From contig JADGGV010000078.1 of NCBI GenBank assembly GCA_019689775.1, positions 1-11,713 on the forward strand: DNA of 11,713 nucleotides. Direction: 5' to 3'. Shown in pieces: positions 1 to 7,394 of the stretch. The translations under genes and the position numbers were made by a program. The notes beneath the pieces were generated by a model, which saw only the letters and a program-made list of their open reading frames with translations, did not search any database and was not told where the DNA came from. The stretch comes from Gemmatimonadota bacterium. GTDB taxonomy: Bacteria; Gemmatimonadota; Gemmatimonadetes; Longimicrobiales; RSA9. Position 1 is the stretch's first letter; every line of letters begins with the position of its first letter.

Positions 1-1482
1 CGGCTGGGGCACGCGGGCGGGGCGCCGGTGATCGTGGTCCGGCGCGGGGACGAGGTGTTCGCGGTGGGCGCGACGTGCACGCACTACGGCGGCCCGCTGG
101 CGGAGGGGCTGGTCGTGGGCGAGACGATCCGCTGCCCGTGGCACCACGCGTGTTTCTCGCTGCGGACGGGGGCGGTGCTGGAGTGGCCGGCGCCGAACCC
201 GCTGCCGTGCTGGGAGGTGGAGGTGCGGGACGGCGTGGTGCGGGTGGGGCGGAAGCGCGAGCGCGACCCGCTCGAGCCGGAGCGCCGGCCGGGCGCGCCG
301 GCGGTGGTCGGGGCGCGCGCCGGCGGGGAGCCGGCCACGGTGGTGATCGTCGGCGCCGGCGCGGCGGGGAACGCGGCGGCCGAGGGGCTGCGGCGCGAGG
401 GGTACGGCGGCCGGGTGCTGCTGGTCGATCCCGATGCGGACGCGCCGTACGACCGGCCGAACCTGTCGAAGGACTACCTGGCGGGGAACGCGCCCGAGGA
501 GTGGATCCCGCTGCGGCCGGAGGGCTTCCACGCGGAGCACGGGATCGAGCGGATGGTGGCGGCGGTGAGCGGGATCGATGCGGCGCGGCGCCGCGTGATG
601 CTCTCGGACGGCCGCGAGCTGGAGTACGGTGCGCTGCTGCTGGCGACGGGCGCGGCGCCGATCCGGCTGCCGCTGCCGGGCGCGGAGCTGCCGCACGTGT
701 ACGTGCTGCGCTCGCTGGCGGACAGCCGCGCGATCATCCGCGCGGCGGAGCGGGGCGGGCGGGCCGTCGTGCTCGGCGCGAGCTTCATCGGGTTGGAGGT
801 GGCGGCGTCGCTCCGGGCGCGCGGCCTGGAGGTCACCGTCGTCGCGCCGGAGGCGGTGCCGTTGGCGCGGGTGATGGGCGAGGCGCTGGGGCGGTTCGTC
901 CGCGGCCTGCACGAGGAGCACGGCGTCGCCTTCCGGCTGGGGCGCAAGCCGACGGAGGTGAGGGCGGACGCCGTCGTGCTGGACGACGGCTCGGCGGTGC
1001 CGGCGGATCTCGTGGTGATGGGCGTCGGCGTGCGCCCGGTCGTGGAGCTGGCGGAGGCGGCCGGGCTCGAGGTCGACCGCGGCGTGGTGGTGGACGAGCG
1101 GCTGCGCACGAGCGTCCCCGGCATCTGGGCGGCGGGCGACATCGCGCGCTACCCGGACCCGATCAGCGGGGAGCGGGTACGCATCGAGCACTGGGTGGTG
1201 GCGGAGCGGCAGGGCGCGTATGCGGCGCGCAGCATCCTGGGCACGGCGGAGCCGTTCCGCGCGGTGCCCTTCTTCTGGAGCCAGCACTACGACGTGCCGA
1301 TCGCCTACGTCGGGCACGCGGAGTCGTGGGACGAGCTGGTGGTGGACGGGGACCCGGCGGCGCGCGACGTCGCCGTCGCCTTCCGCAAGGGAGGCCGGAC
1401 GCTCGCGCTGGCCACGATCTACCGCGACCGGGCGAGCCTCGAGGAGGAGGCCGCGCTGGAGGAGGAGCTACGGCATGTCTGA
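1..1482 (+). CDS. Rieske [2Fe-2S] / FAD-dependent pyridine nucleotide reductase (AIFM3-like), 5'-truncated by window edge
   Basis: The product is a fusion of a Rieske ferredoxin-like domain and a ferredoxin-reductase-type flavoprotein, expected to move electrons from NAD(P)H through FAD to the iron-sulfur centre. The frame is open from base 1, so the true start lies upstream. The GTG at 28 lies inside the Rieske fold and is not credible as a start. In the visible 493-residue fragment the Rieske ligands are C26-T-H28 and C45-P-W-H48. The FAD Rossmann motif GAGAAG is at 118-123, the NAD(P)-binding motif GASFIG at 259-264, and the second FAD motif AAGD ends at D380. A reductase C-terminal dimerisation-type domain follows (about 400-480, with FFWSQHYD). 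Family members of this layout are about 500 residues, so probably only a few tens of residues are missing. The stop codon overlaps the folE start. The electron acceptor cannot be read from the sequence. Confidence 0.93.
   Translation, partial: RLGHAGGAPVIVVRRGDEVFAVGATCTHYGGPLAEGLVVGETIRCPWHHACFSLRTGAVLEWPAPNPLPCWEVEVRDGVVRVGRKRERDPLEPERRPGAPAVVGARAGGEPATVVIVGAGAAGNAAAEGLRREGYGGRVLLVDPDADAPYDRPNLSKDYLAGNAPEEWIPLRPEGFHAEHGIERMVAAVSGIDAARRRVMLSDGRELEYGALLLATGAAPIRLPLPGAELPHVYVLRSLADSRAIIRAAERGGRAVVLGASFIGLEVAASLRARGLEVTVVAPEAVPLARVMGEALGRFVRGLHEEHGVAFRLGRKPTEVRADAVVLDDGSAVPADLVVMGVGVRPVVELAEAAGLEVDRGVVVDERLRTSVPGIWAAGDIARYPDPISGERVRIEHWVVAERQGAYAARSILGTAEPFRAVPFFWSQHYDVPIAYVGHAESWDELVVDGDPAARDVAVAFRKGGRTLALATIYRDRASLEEEAALEEELRHV
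1461..1467 (+). promoter_or_regulatory. Ribosome binding site of folE inside the upstream gene
   Basis: GGAGGAG ends 7 nt before the ATG at 1475 and lies within the last codons of the Rieske reductase gene. It fixes the folE start and, with the 8-nt gene overlap, points to translational coupling. Confidence 0.75.
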
Positions 1483-2125
1483 GGCGAGGACGGCGGCATC
1501 CGCCATCGCACCCGCGGTCGGGCCCGCGACGGGGAACGGTCTCGCGCAGCGGAACGGCCGCCAGCCCGCGGCGACGTCGGCGCTGGAGCCGCACGTCGCG
1601 GCGCTGCTCGAGCTGCTGGGCGAGGATCCGACGCGTCCGGGGCTCGTGCGCACGCCGCACCGCGTGGCGGAGGCGCTGAGCTGGCTGACGCGCGGCTACC
1701 GGCAGGACGTGGCGGAGGTCGTTGGCGGCGCGATCTTCGAGGAGGCGCACGAGTCGATGGTGCTCGTGCGCGACATCGAGCTGTACTCGCTCTGCGAGCA
1801 CCACCTGCTGCCGTTCTTCGGCAAGGCGCACATCGCCTACGTGCCGGACGGCCGGATCGTGGGGCTGTCCAAGCTGCCGCGCATCGTGGACGTCTTCGCC
1901 CGCCGGCTCCAGGTCCAGGAGCGCCTGACCGACCAGATCGCCGACGCCATCGAGGAGGTGCTCCGCCCCCGCGGCGTCGGCGTGGTCATCGAGGCGTCCC
2001 ACCTCTGCATGATGATGCGCGGCGTCGAGAAGCAGAACTCGCGCACGGTCACGAGCGCGATGCGCGGGCTGTTCCGCGACTGCCCGATGACGCGCGACGA
2101 GTTCCTCCGCCTGGTGCACGAGTAG
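1475..2125 (+). CDS. folE: GTP cyclohydrolase I (FolE)
   Basis: It converts GTP to 7,8-dihydroneopterin triphosphate and formate, the first step of folate (and other pterin or deazapurine) synthesis, as a cytoplasmic zinc-dependent homodecamer. The 216-residue product carries the zinc-binding C107-E-H-H110 and the third ligand C178 in HLCMMMRG. It also has the conserved blocks GLSKLPRIVDVFARRLQVQE and EKQNSRTVTS. About the first 36 residues are Ala/Pro-rich and look disordered; the conserved helix begins near 37. The ATG at 1475 is chosen because GGAGGAG sits 7 nt upstream; it lies inside the end of the preceding reductase (8-nt overlap, +1 frame). The two genes are therefore probably cotranscribed and coupled. 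The following convergent gene shares a GC-rich intergenic stretch. No other folate gene is visible nearby, so which pterin pathway it serves is unresolved. Confidence 0.96.
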   Translation: MSEARTAASAIAPAVGPATGNGLAQRNGRQPAATSALEPHVAALLELLGEDPTRPGLVRTPHRVAEALSWLTRGYRQDVAEVVGGAIFEEAHESMVLVRDIELYSLCEHHLLPFFGKAHIAYVPDGRIVGLSKLPRIVDVFARRLQVQERLTDQIADAIEEVLRPRGVGVVIEASHLCMMMRGVEKQNSRTVTSAMRGLFRDCPMTRDEFLRLVHE

Positions 2126-2266
2126 CGCGCGCCCCTTCCCGACGACAACCGCCGTTCCGCACGAGTGGGGCGCGCGCCCCCGTCCAGGCCGGCGGCGCCC
2201 GGCCGCCCCCGCGCCCCCCGCCGCCCGGCCGCGCGGCGGCCCCGCCCCCCCCCGGGCCCCCCCGTC
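2126..2266. other. Convergent intergenic region with C-run block and GC hairpins
   Basis: This 141-nt stretch lies between the folE stop and the stop codon of the minus-strand PBP. It contains the perfect palindrome GGGGCGCGCGCCCC (2167-2180) and a 6-bp stem with 3-nt loop (2227-2232 paired with 2236-2241). C runs of 3 to 9 lie at 2198-2200, 2206-2210, 2214-2219, 2224-2226, 2240-2243, 2245-2253 and 2257-2263. No U tract follows any hairpin, so a classical intrinsic terminator cannot be claimed, although bidirectional termination is expected here. No coding frame is convincing. Confidence 0.5.
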
Positions 2267-4681
2267 CTACGGCATCCGCTGCGCCAGCTCCCGCGGGGCG
2301 TAGTGCGCGCCGCCGGCGGCGTGCCGCTCGTGCGCCGAGGACGGCAGGCGCGGCGCACCGAGCACGCTGCCGTCGTCGCCCGGATCGTAGGGGCGCGGCG
2401 GCGCCGCCACCTCCCGGTCCTGGTGCCCGCCGAAGATCCCGCTCAGCGCGCGCCAGACGTGGCCGAAGAAGTCCCGCGCGCCGCCGAAGATCTCGTGGGG
2501 CGTGCGCGGGCAGACCGGGTCGGGCTGCTCGCCGGCCAGGAACAGCTCGCGCCGCGGCTCGTCGTCGCGCGGCACGCACCCGTCCTCGAGCGTGCGCCCC
2601 GTCTCGGGGTCGATCGCTAGGGCGACGACGTTCCCCGGCCGGGGCCAGCCGGCGCTCCCCGAGCGGTACGTTCGGCGCATGATCCGCCCCCACACCGGTG
2701 CCGCGGCCGTGCCGCCCGTGACCCCCGGCCCGATGCTCCGCCGCCGGTCGAAGCCGATCCACACCGCCCCGACGACGTCGGGCGTGTAGCCGACGAACCA
2801 GGCGTCCGCGGCGTCGCTCGTCGTGCCGGTCTTCCCCGCCGCCGGCCCGGAGAAGCCGACGGCGCGCACCGCGTGGCCGGTCCCGCGGTCCACCGCGTCC
2901 TCCAGCATGTCCGTCAGGATGTAGGCGACGCCGGGATCGAGCACCGGCTGCCGCGCCACGTGCGTCTCGTAGCGCACGTTGCCGGCGGGGTCGACCACGC
3001 GCTGGACGAGCCGCGGCTCGGCCCGCGTGCCGAGCGTGGCGAACGCCGTGTACGCGGACGCCACCTCCAGCGGCGTGGCATCGGCCACGCCGAGCGCCAT
3101 CGCCGGCGTGAGTGGGATGTCCGAGCGGATCCCGGCCGCGTGCGCGAAGTCGGCGACGTCGCGTTCGCCCACCGCCTCGGCGAACCGCACCGTCGGCACG
3201 TTGATCGAGTGCACGAGCGCCTCGCGCATGGACATCCGCCCGCGGAAGTCGTGGTCGTAGTTCTGCGGCTCCCACGGCCGGCGCCGGTCGCCCAGCCGGA
3301 TCGGCGAGTCGTAGACCGGCTGCGACGGCGCGTACCCCTCCGACAGCGCGGCCGCGTAGACGAACGGCTTGAACGCGCTCCCCATCTGCCGCCGCGCCTC
3401 CGTGGCGCGGTTGTAGCGCGAGTCGCGGAAGTCGCGCCCGCCCACCATGGCCAGGACGTCGCCCGTGCGCGCATCCAGCATGACGACCGCGCCCTGGAGG
3501 TAGTCCGTGCCGCGCTCGCCCGACGCCCGCGCGCTCGCGTAGCGCGGCCCCGGGAAGCGGCCGAGCCCGCCCCGCTCGATGAAGCGGAGCTGCCGCGTCA
3601 GCTCCTGCTCCGCCGCGCGCTGCACGTCCACGTCCAGCGTCGTGTAGATCCGCAGCGGCGTGCGGTACACCTCGTCGCCCAGGTGGTCCTCCACCTCGCG
3701 ACGCACCAGCTCGACGACGTAGCGCGCCAGGTCCCGCTCGCCGCCCCGCCCCGGCGGCTCCGCCGTCACCCGCACCGGCGCCGCCCGCGCCGCGCGCGCC
3801 AGCTCCGGCCGGATGAACCCGCCCTCGCTCATCAGCGACAGCACCAGGTTCCGCCGCGCCTGCGCCCGCGCCGGGTGCCGCCGTGGATCGTAGCTCGCCG
3901 GCGCCTTCGGCAGCGCCGCCAGCAGCGCCGCCTGCGGCAGCGACAGCTCCCGCGCCGGCTTGCCGAAGTAGTTCCTCGCCGCCGCCTCGATCCCGTACGA
4001 GCCGCCGCCGAAGTAGATGTTGTTCAGGTACAGCTCGAGGATCTCGTCCTTGCTGAAGCGCCGCTCGATCTCCCGCGCGACGCGGATCTCCAGCAGCTTC
4101 CGCCGCAGCGTCTTCTCCTGCCCCGGCAGCCGGTCGCTCCAGATGTTCCGCGCGAGCTGCATCGGGATCGTGCTGAACCCCTCGGCCACCCCGCCCGACC
4201 GCACGTTCGCGATCGCCGCGCCGATCACCCGCCGCCAGTCCACGCCGTGATGCTCGTAGAAACGCTTGTCCTCCACCGCCACGAACGCCGCCGGCACGTA
4301 CGACGGCAGCGTCGCGAGCCGGACCACCTCCCGGTCCACCGGGCGCAGCTCGGCGAACTTCCGCCCGCGCCGGTCGAGCAGCACGCTCGCACCCCCCGGC
4401 TGGTACGCGCTGAGCTGCCGCACGTCGGGGCACCCCGTGAGCCCGCATCGCTCCCACAGCACGACGTCCCCCAGCAGCACCACGCCGCACGCGACGACGA
4501 GTGCCGCCGGCGGCACGCGCAGCGCCAGCCGCCGCAGCCACGCCGGCATGCGCCGCCCTCCGCTGCCCGCTCCGCCGGCCGAGCGCAGCCGCGCCCAGGC
4601 CCGCCTCAGCACCGCCGGCAGGCGCGGCGTGCGCCGCCCGTCCCCGGCCGACCTCGGGTTCGCTGGCGTCTGGTGCTCCAT
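2267..4681 (-). CDS. Bifunctional class A penicillin-binding protein (PBP1A-type glycosyltransferase/transpeptidase)
   Basis: This peptidoglycan synthase polymerises lipid II and cross-links the stem peptides at the outer face of the inner membrane. The 804-residue product has a basic cytoplasmic N-terminus and one membrane segment (about 52-76). A GT51 domain follows: E137-D-K-R-F-Y-E-H-H-G with the catalytic Glu, GFSTIPMQ at 168-175, RRKLLE at 193-198. The transpeptidase has S435-A-F-K438 with the acylated serine, S492-I-N494 and K617-T-G619. An Ala/Pro-rich tail of about 100 residues ends the protein. The ATG at 4681 is preceded by GAGGGGG (4691-4697) at 9-nt spacing. A later Met at residue 45 would keep the membrane segment but lacks that support. 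It is divergent from a receiver-domain gene and near a carboxypeptidase gene, a cell-wall context. Whether it corresponds to E. coli PBP1a or PBP1b cannot be decided here, so no symbol is given. Confidence 0.95.
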   Translation of the reverse strand: MEHQTPANPRSAGDGRRTPRLPAVLRRAWARLRSAGGAGSGGRRMPAWLRRLALRVPPAALVVACGVVLLGDVVLWERCGLTGCPDVRQLSAYQPGGASVLLDRRGRKFAELRPVDREVVRLATLPSYVPAAFVAVEDKRFYEHHGVDWRRVIGAAIANVRSGGVAEGFSTIPMQLARNIWSDRLPGQEKTLRRKLLEIRVAREIERRFSKDEILELYLNNIYFGGGSYGIEAAARNYFGKPARELSLPQAALLAALPKAPASYDPRRHPARAQARRNLVLSLMSEGGFIRPELARAARAAPVRVTAEPPGRGGERDLARYVVELVRREVEDHLGDEVYRTPLRIYTTLDVDVQRAAEQELTRQLRFIERGGLGRFPGPRYASARASGERGTDYLQGAVVMLDARTGDVLAMVGGRDFRDSRYNRATEARRQMGSAFKPFVYAAALSEGYAPSQPVYDSPIRLGDRRRPWEPQNYDHDFRGRMSMREALVHSINVPTVRFAEAVGERDVADFAHAAGIRSDIPLTPAMALGVADATPLEVASAYTAFATLGTRAEPRLVQRVVDPAGNVRYETHVARQPVLDPGVAYILTDMLEDAVDRGTGHAVRAVGFSGPAAGKTGTTSDAADAWFVGYTPDVVGAVWIGFDRRRSIGPGVTGGTAAAPVWGRIMRRTYRSGSAGWPRPGNVVALAIDPETGRTLEDGCVPRDDEPRRELFLAGEQPDPVCPRTPHEIFGGARDFFGHVWRALSGIFGGHQDREVAAPPRPYDPGDDGSVLGAPRLPSSAHERHAAGGAHYAPRELAQRMP

Positions 4682-4966
4682 CGTGACCGTCCCCCTCGAG
4701 ATGATGCTCCGGCTCCCCCTTCCGTACCCACCCCGCGGGGGCGGGGTCCGACCGCCGACGGCGCCGGACCCGTCGACCGCGGCCGCGCGCGCCGCGGGAG
4801 GGGGACGGCCGCCGATCGCGCAGGGACCGTCCGGGCAGGCCGTGCCGGCCTGCCGCCCCCCGCGCCCGCGGCCGCGCAGGGCGCCGAATCCTCGCGGCAC
4901 GCCATGTGCCGCAAGATCCGCTGCCCCGCGGGGGCCATCCGCGGTTCGACGAGGAGGGAAGCGAAG
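4682..4966. promoter_or_regulatory. Divergent intergenic/promoter region between the PBP and response regulator genes
   Basis: This 285-nt region must contain the 5' regions of both flanking genes. It holds a perfect 7-bp hairpin with 4-nt loop (ACCCCGC 4730-4736, GCGGGGT 4741-4747) about 50 nt upstream of the PBP start. A second 7-bp hairpin with 5-nt loop (GCGGCAC 4894-4900, GTGCCGC 4906-4912) lies 54 nt upstream of the receiver gene. The 12-mer CCCCGCGGGGGC occurs twice (4731-4742 and 4924-4935), once near each gene. I could not identify reliable -10/-35 boxes, and there is no convincing coding frame. Confidence 0.45.
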
Positions 4967-5413
4967 ATGCGTAAGACCGTGCTCGTCGTGGACGACAACA
5001 GCGCGAGCCGCGCCATCCACACCACCGCCCTCGAGCACGCCGGCTACCGCGTGTTCGATGCGGCCAACGGCCGCGAGGCGCTCGAGAAGGCCCACTGGGA
5101 CCGCGTCGACCTCGTCCTCCTCGACCTCATGATGCCCGGCCTCGACGGCCTGATCGTCCGCGAGAGGCTCGCCGCCGACCCGTTCACCCGCGATGTCCCC
5201 GTCGTCCTCGTCACCGCCTACGACGAGGTCGTCGACCTCGACCGCTTCCGCGCCGGCGGCTTCGCCGCGCTCCTGCGCAAGCCGATCGGCCCGCACACCG
5301 TCGTCGACGTCGTGCGCACGCTGATCGGCCCGCCGACCGACGCGCCGGGCGGCGCCGCGCCGGCGGACGATGGCGGCCACGCGCGCGGCGCGCCGGAGCC
5401 CCTGGCGCGGTAG
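4967..5413 (+). CDS. Single-domain response regulator (CheY-like receiver)
   Basis: This is a 148-residue receiver protein that should be phosphorylated by a histidine kinase not present in the window. The acidic pair D9-D10, the phospho-acceptor D53 in LLDLMMPGLDG, T83 and the invariant K105-P106 are all present, so it should be phosphorylation-competent. Residues 3-120 form the whole receiver. The last 25 or so residues are Pro/Ala/Gly-rich with no DNA-binding or enzymatic output domain, so it acts through protein contacts or in a phosphorelay. The start at 4967 is supported by GGAGGG (4953-4958) at 8-nt spacing. The frame stays open far upstream antisense to the PBP, but that is a high-GC artefact. 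It is divergent from the PBP and upstream of a PBP4-type gene; a role in cell-wall control is possible but only inferred from position. Confidence 0.93.
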   Translation: MRKTVLVVDDNSASRAIHTTALEHAGYRVFDAANGREALEKAHWDRVDLVLLDLMMPGLDGLIVRERLAADPFTRDVPVVLVTAYDEVVDLDRFRAGGFAALLRKPIGPHTVVDVVRTLIGPPTDAPGGAAPADDGGHARGAPEPLAR

Positions 5414-5425
5414 CCTCCCCCGGTC

Positions 5426-5468
5426 GGACCGGCCGCGAGGGAGGCCGGTCCCGCGCGCGGCGCGCGGG
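5426..5468 (+). terminator. Two abutting perfect hairpins after the response regulator (candidate terminator)
   Basis: GGACCGGCC (5426-5434) pairs perfectly with GGCCGGTCC (5443-5451) around an 8-nt loop, starting 12 nt after the stop codon. CCCGCGCG (5450-5457) pairs perfectly with CGCGCGGG (5461-5468) around CGG. The two stems share two bases, so they could be alternative or stacked folds. No U tract follows, so termination is inferred from location and stability alone. Confidence 0.45.
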
Positions 5469-5662
5469 CGCCCCTGGCTCGCGAGCCGCCTCGCTCCCCG
5501 GCCTTTAGTCCACCTGGCCGCGATCGCCGCCGCGTTGTACCCTCACTCGAATACACCGCCCGCCGGGCCGGCGCCGATGCGCCGCGCGACCGCCACCCGC
5601 GCCGCGTGCGACGCGCCCGCGCGATCCGGCACCGGCGGGCCCGTCCCGAGGAGGCCATGGCG
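5469..5662 (+). promoter_or_regulatory. Upstream region of the S13 carboxypeptidase gene
   Basis: Non-coding, with the 12-nt perfect palindrome GGCTCGCGAGCC at 5476-5487. Two pockets of unusually high A+T for this window lie at 5503-5509 (CTTTAGT) and 5535-5555 (TTGTAC through GAATACA). The promoter probably lies in or near these pockets, but no boxes can be assigned with confidence. Confidence 0.3.
5648..5654 (+). promoter_or_regulatory. Ribosome binding site that decides the carboxypeptidase start
   Basis: GAGGAGG lies only 2 nt before the first ATG (5657) but 8 nt before the second in-frame ATG (5663). The second spacing is the workable one, so 5663 is preferred. Confidence 0.65.
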
Positions 5663-7279
5663 ATGCACCGGCTCCGCCCCACCCCACGCGCGCTCGCGCT
5701 CCCGTTCCTGACCCTGCTCCTGTCCGCCGCCCCGGCCGCGGCGCAGGGCGCCGCGACGTTCGCCGCCAAGGTGGACGAGGTCGCCGCGCGGCCGGAGTTC
5801 AAGCACTCGGAGTTCGGCGTGGCCTTGCTCGACCTGGAGACCGGGCAGCCGGTCTATCGGCGCTCGGCGGACAAGTTCTTCACGCCGGGCTCGACGACGA
5901 AGCTGCTGACCGAGGGCGCGGCGCTCGCGCTGCTGGGCAAGGACTACCGCTTCCGGACGCCGATCTACCGGACCGGCCCGGTGCGCGGCGGGACGCTGAA
6001 CGGCGACCTGGTGCTGGTGGCGAGCGGCGATCCCAACCTCTCCGGGCGGATCGTGGCGGACACGCTCCAGTTCGCCAACGAGGACCACTCGTACGGCGGC
6101 GACTCGGCACAGGCGGTCCTGCCGGGCGACCCGCTCTACGTGGTGCGCAAGCTGGCGGCGCAGGTGGCGGAGAAGGGGATCCGCCGGGTGACCGGCCGGG
6201 TCCTCGTGGATGCGTCCCTCTTCCCGCAGGGCGACCGCGAGCTGGGCACCGGCGTCGTCATCTCGCCCATCGCGGTGAACGACAACGTCATCGACCTGCT
6301 GATCCGACCGGGCGCGAGGCCGGGCGACCCCGTGACCGTCAAGGTGTCGCCCGACATCGGCTACCTGAAGCTCGTCAACAAGGCGACGACGGGCGCGCCG
6401 GGCTCGCAGCCGTCGCTGCGGCGCGAGCGGCCGACGCGCAACCCGGACGGGAGCTGGACGCTGGAGCTGGCCGGGAGCTACCCGGCCGGGAAGGAGGCGA
6501 TGCTGGATTCGTGGGCGGTGCCAGACCCGACGCGCTTCGCCGAGCTGGCGCTGGTCACGGCGCTGAAGGAGAAGGGTGTGGCCGCATCGATGCCGCCGGT
6601 CGGGGAGGAGCCGGATTTCACGAAGCTGGCCGCGTCCTACACCGACGCGAACAAGGTGGCCGAGCACGTCTCGCTGCCGTTGTCCGAGGAGATCAAGGTC
6701 ACGCTCAAGGTGAGCCAGAACCTGCACGCCAGCATGATGCCGTACCTGCTCGGCGTGCTGGTGGCGAAGAACCGCGAGCAGCCGGAGCAGGCGGGCTTCG
6801 ACGCGGAGCGCGACTTCCTGCGCAAGGCCGGGCTGGACACGGACGGCGCCTCCCAGGGCGACGGCGCCGGCGGTGCGCCCGGCGCGTTCTTCACGCCCGA
6901 CTTCATGGTGCGCTACCTGGCGTACATGGCGACGCGGCCGGACTTCGCGACGTTCCGGCGCGCGCTCCCGGTGCTCGGCGTGGACGGCACGCTCTGGAAC
7001 ATCGAGAAGGGCTCGCCGGCCGCCGGCCACGTCTTCGCCAAGACCGGCACGTTCATCGTCGAGGACCCGCTGAACCAGCGGATGATCGTGACGGGGAAAG
7101 GCCTGGCCGGCTACATCGAGCGCCCCGACGGCCGCCGGCTCGCGTTCGCCGCCTACGCCAACCGCGTCCCCTACGACCGGAACCGCCCGAACGGCCCGCA
7201 GTTCGTGGGCGAGGCGCTCGGGGAGATCGCCGCTGCCGCCTACGCGCTGCCGCTGGCCGGCGCCGGCACGACGCGCTGA
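5663..7279 (+). CDS. dacB: D-alanyl-D-alanine carboxypeptidase/endopeptidase, PBP4 (DacB) family, peptidase S13
   Basis: This exported penicillin-binding protein trims the terminal D-Ala from peptidoglycan stems and/or cuts D-Ala-mDAP cross-links. The 538-residue product starts with a clear signal peptide: basic HRLRPTPR, a hydrophobic core, and likely cleavage around A27/Q28 in AAPAAAQG. Active-site motifs are S77-T-T-K80 (nucleophile in FTPGSTTK), S351-Q-N353 and K460-T-G462. Family-typical blocks are SGDPNLSGR and NDNVIDLLI. The wide gap between the SxxK and SxN motifs fits the S13 fold with its inserted domains. The start at 5663 is chosen on ribosome-binding-site spacing; 5657 would add only two residues. 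It lies 249 nt after the receiver gene behind a candidate terminator, so it probably has its own promoter. The symbol is by family, not proven orthology. Confidence 0.93.
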   Translation: MHRLRPTPRALALPFLTLLLSAAPAAAQGAATFAAKVDEVAARPEFKHSEFGVALLDLETGQPVYRRSADKFFTPGSTTKLLTEGAALALLGKDYRFRTPIYRTGPVRGGTLNGDLVLVASGDPNLSGRIVADTLQFANEDHSYGGDSAQAVLPGDPLYVVRKLAAQVAEKGIRRVTGRVLVDASLFPQGDRELGTGVVISPIAVNDNVIDLLIRPGARPGDPVTVKVSPDIGYLKLVNKATTGAPGSQPSLRRERPTRNPDGSWTLELAGSYPAGKEAMLDSWAVPDPTRFAELALVTALKEKGVAASMPPVGEEPDFTKLAASYTDANKVAEHVSLPLSEEIKVTLKVSQNLHASMMPYLLGVLVAKNREQPEQAGFDAERDFLRKAGLDTDGASQGDGAGGAPGAFFTPDFMVRYLAYMATRPDFATFRRALPVLGVDGTLWNIEKGSPAAGHVFAKTGTFIVEDPLNQRMIVTGKGLAGYIERPDGRRLAFAAYANRVPYDRNRPNGPQFVGEALGEIAAAAYALPLAGAGTTR

Positions 7280-7394
7280 TCGCCGACGCGGGGGAAGGCG
7301 GGTCGGGCCGCCTCGGGGGCTGTCCATCGGTGGGCCAGACGCGTTATCGTTTTGGCCCCCGCACGACGTGTTCCCCCGAACCTCGACCGACGTT
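7280..7394 (+). promoter_or_regulatory. Intergenic region before the TonB-dependent receptor with an A+T-rich island
   Basis: The only A+T-rich stretch is TTATCGTTTTGG (7344-7355), ending about 40 nt upstream of the receptor ATG. It is a plausible promoter -10/-7 element by position and composition. No Shine-Dalgarno sequence is evident before the ATG at 7395. Confidence 0.3.

Noticed and set aside
28..30. GTG as the start of the Rieske reductase
   Set aside because: The frame is open upstream to base 1 and the GTG lies within the Rieske fold; the gene is cut by the window edge.
2873..4966. Long plus-strand open frame antisense to the PBP and continuous with the response regulator
   Set aside because: Its translation is Arg/Pro/His-rich, typical of a shadow in high-GC DNA. 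The real start at 4967 has a good ribosome binding site and begins exactly at the receiver fold.
5657..5659. First ATG of the S13 carboxypeptidase
   Set aside because: Only 2 nt from GAGGAGG; the ATG at 5663 has normal spacing.
7368..7370. GTG as an earlier start of the TonB-dependent receptor
   Set aside because: No ribosome binding site, and the ATG at 7395 begins directly with a standard signal peptide.
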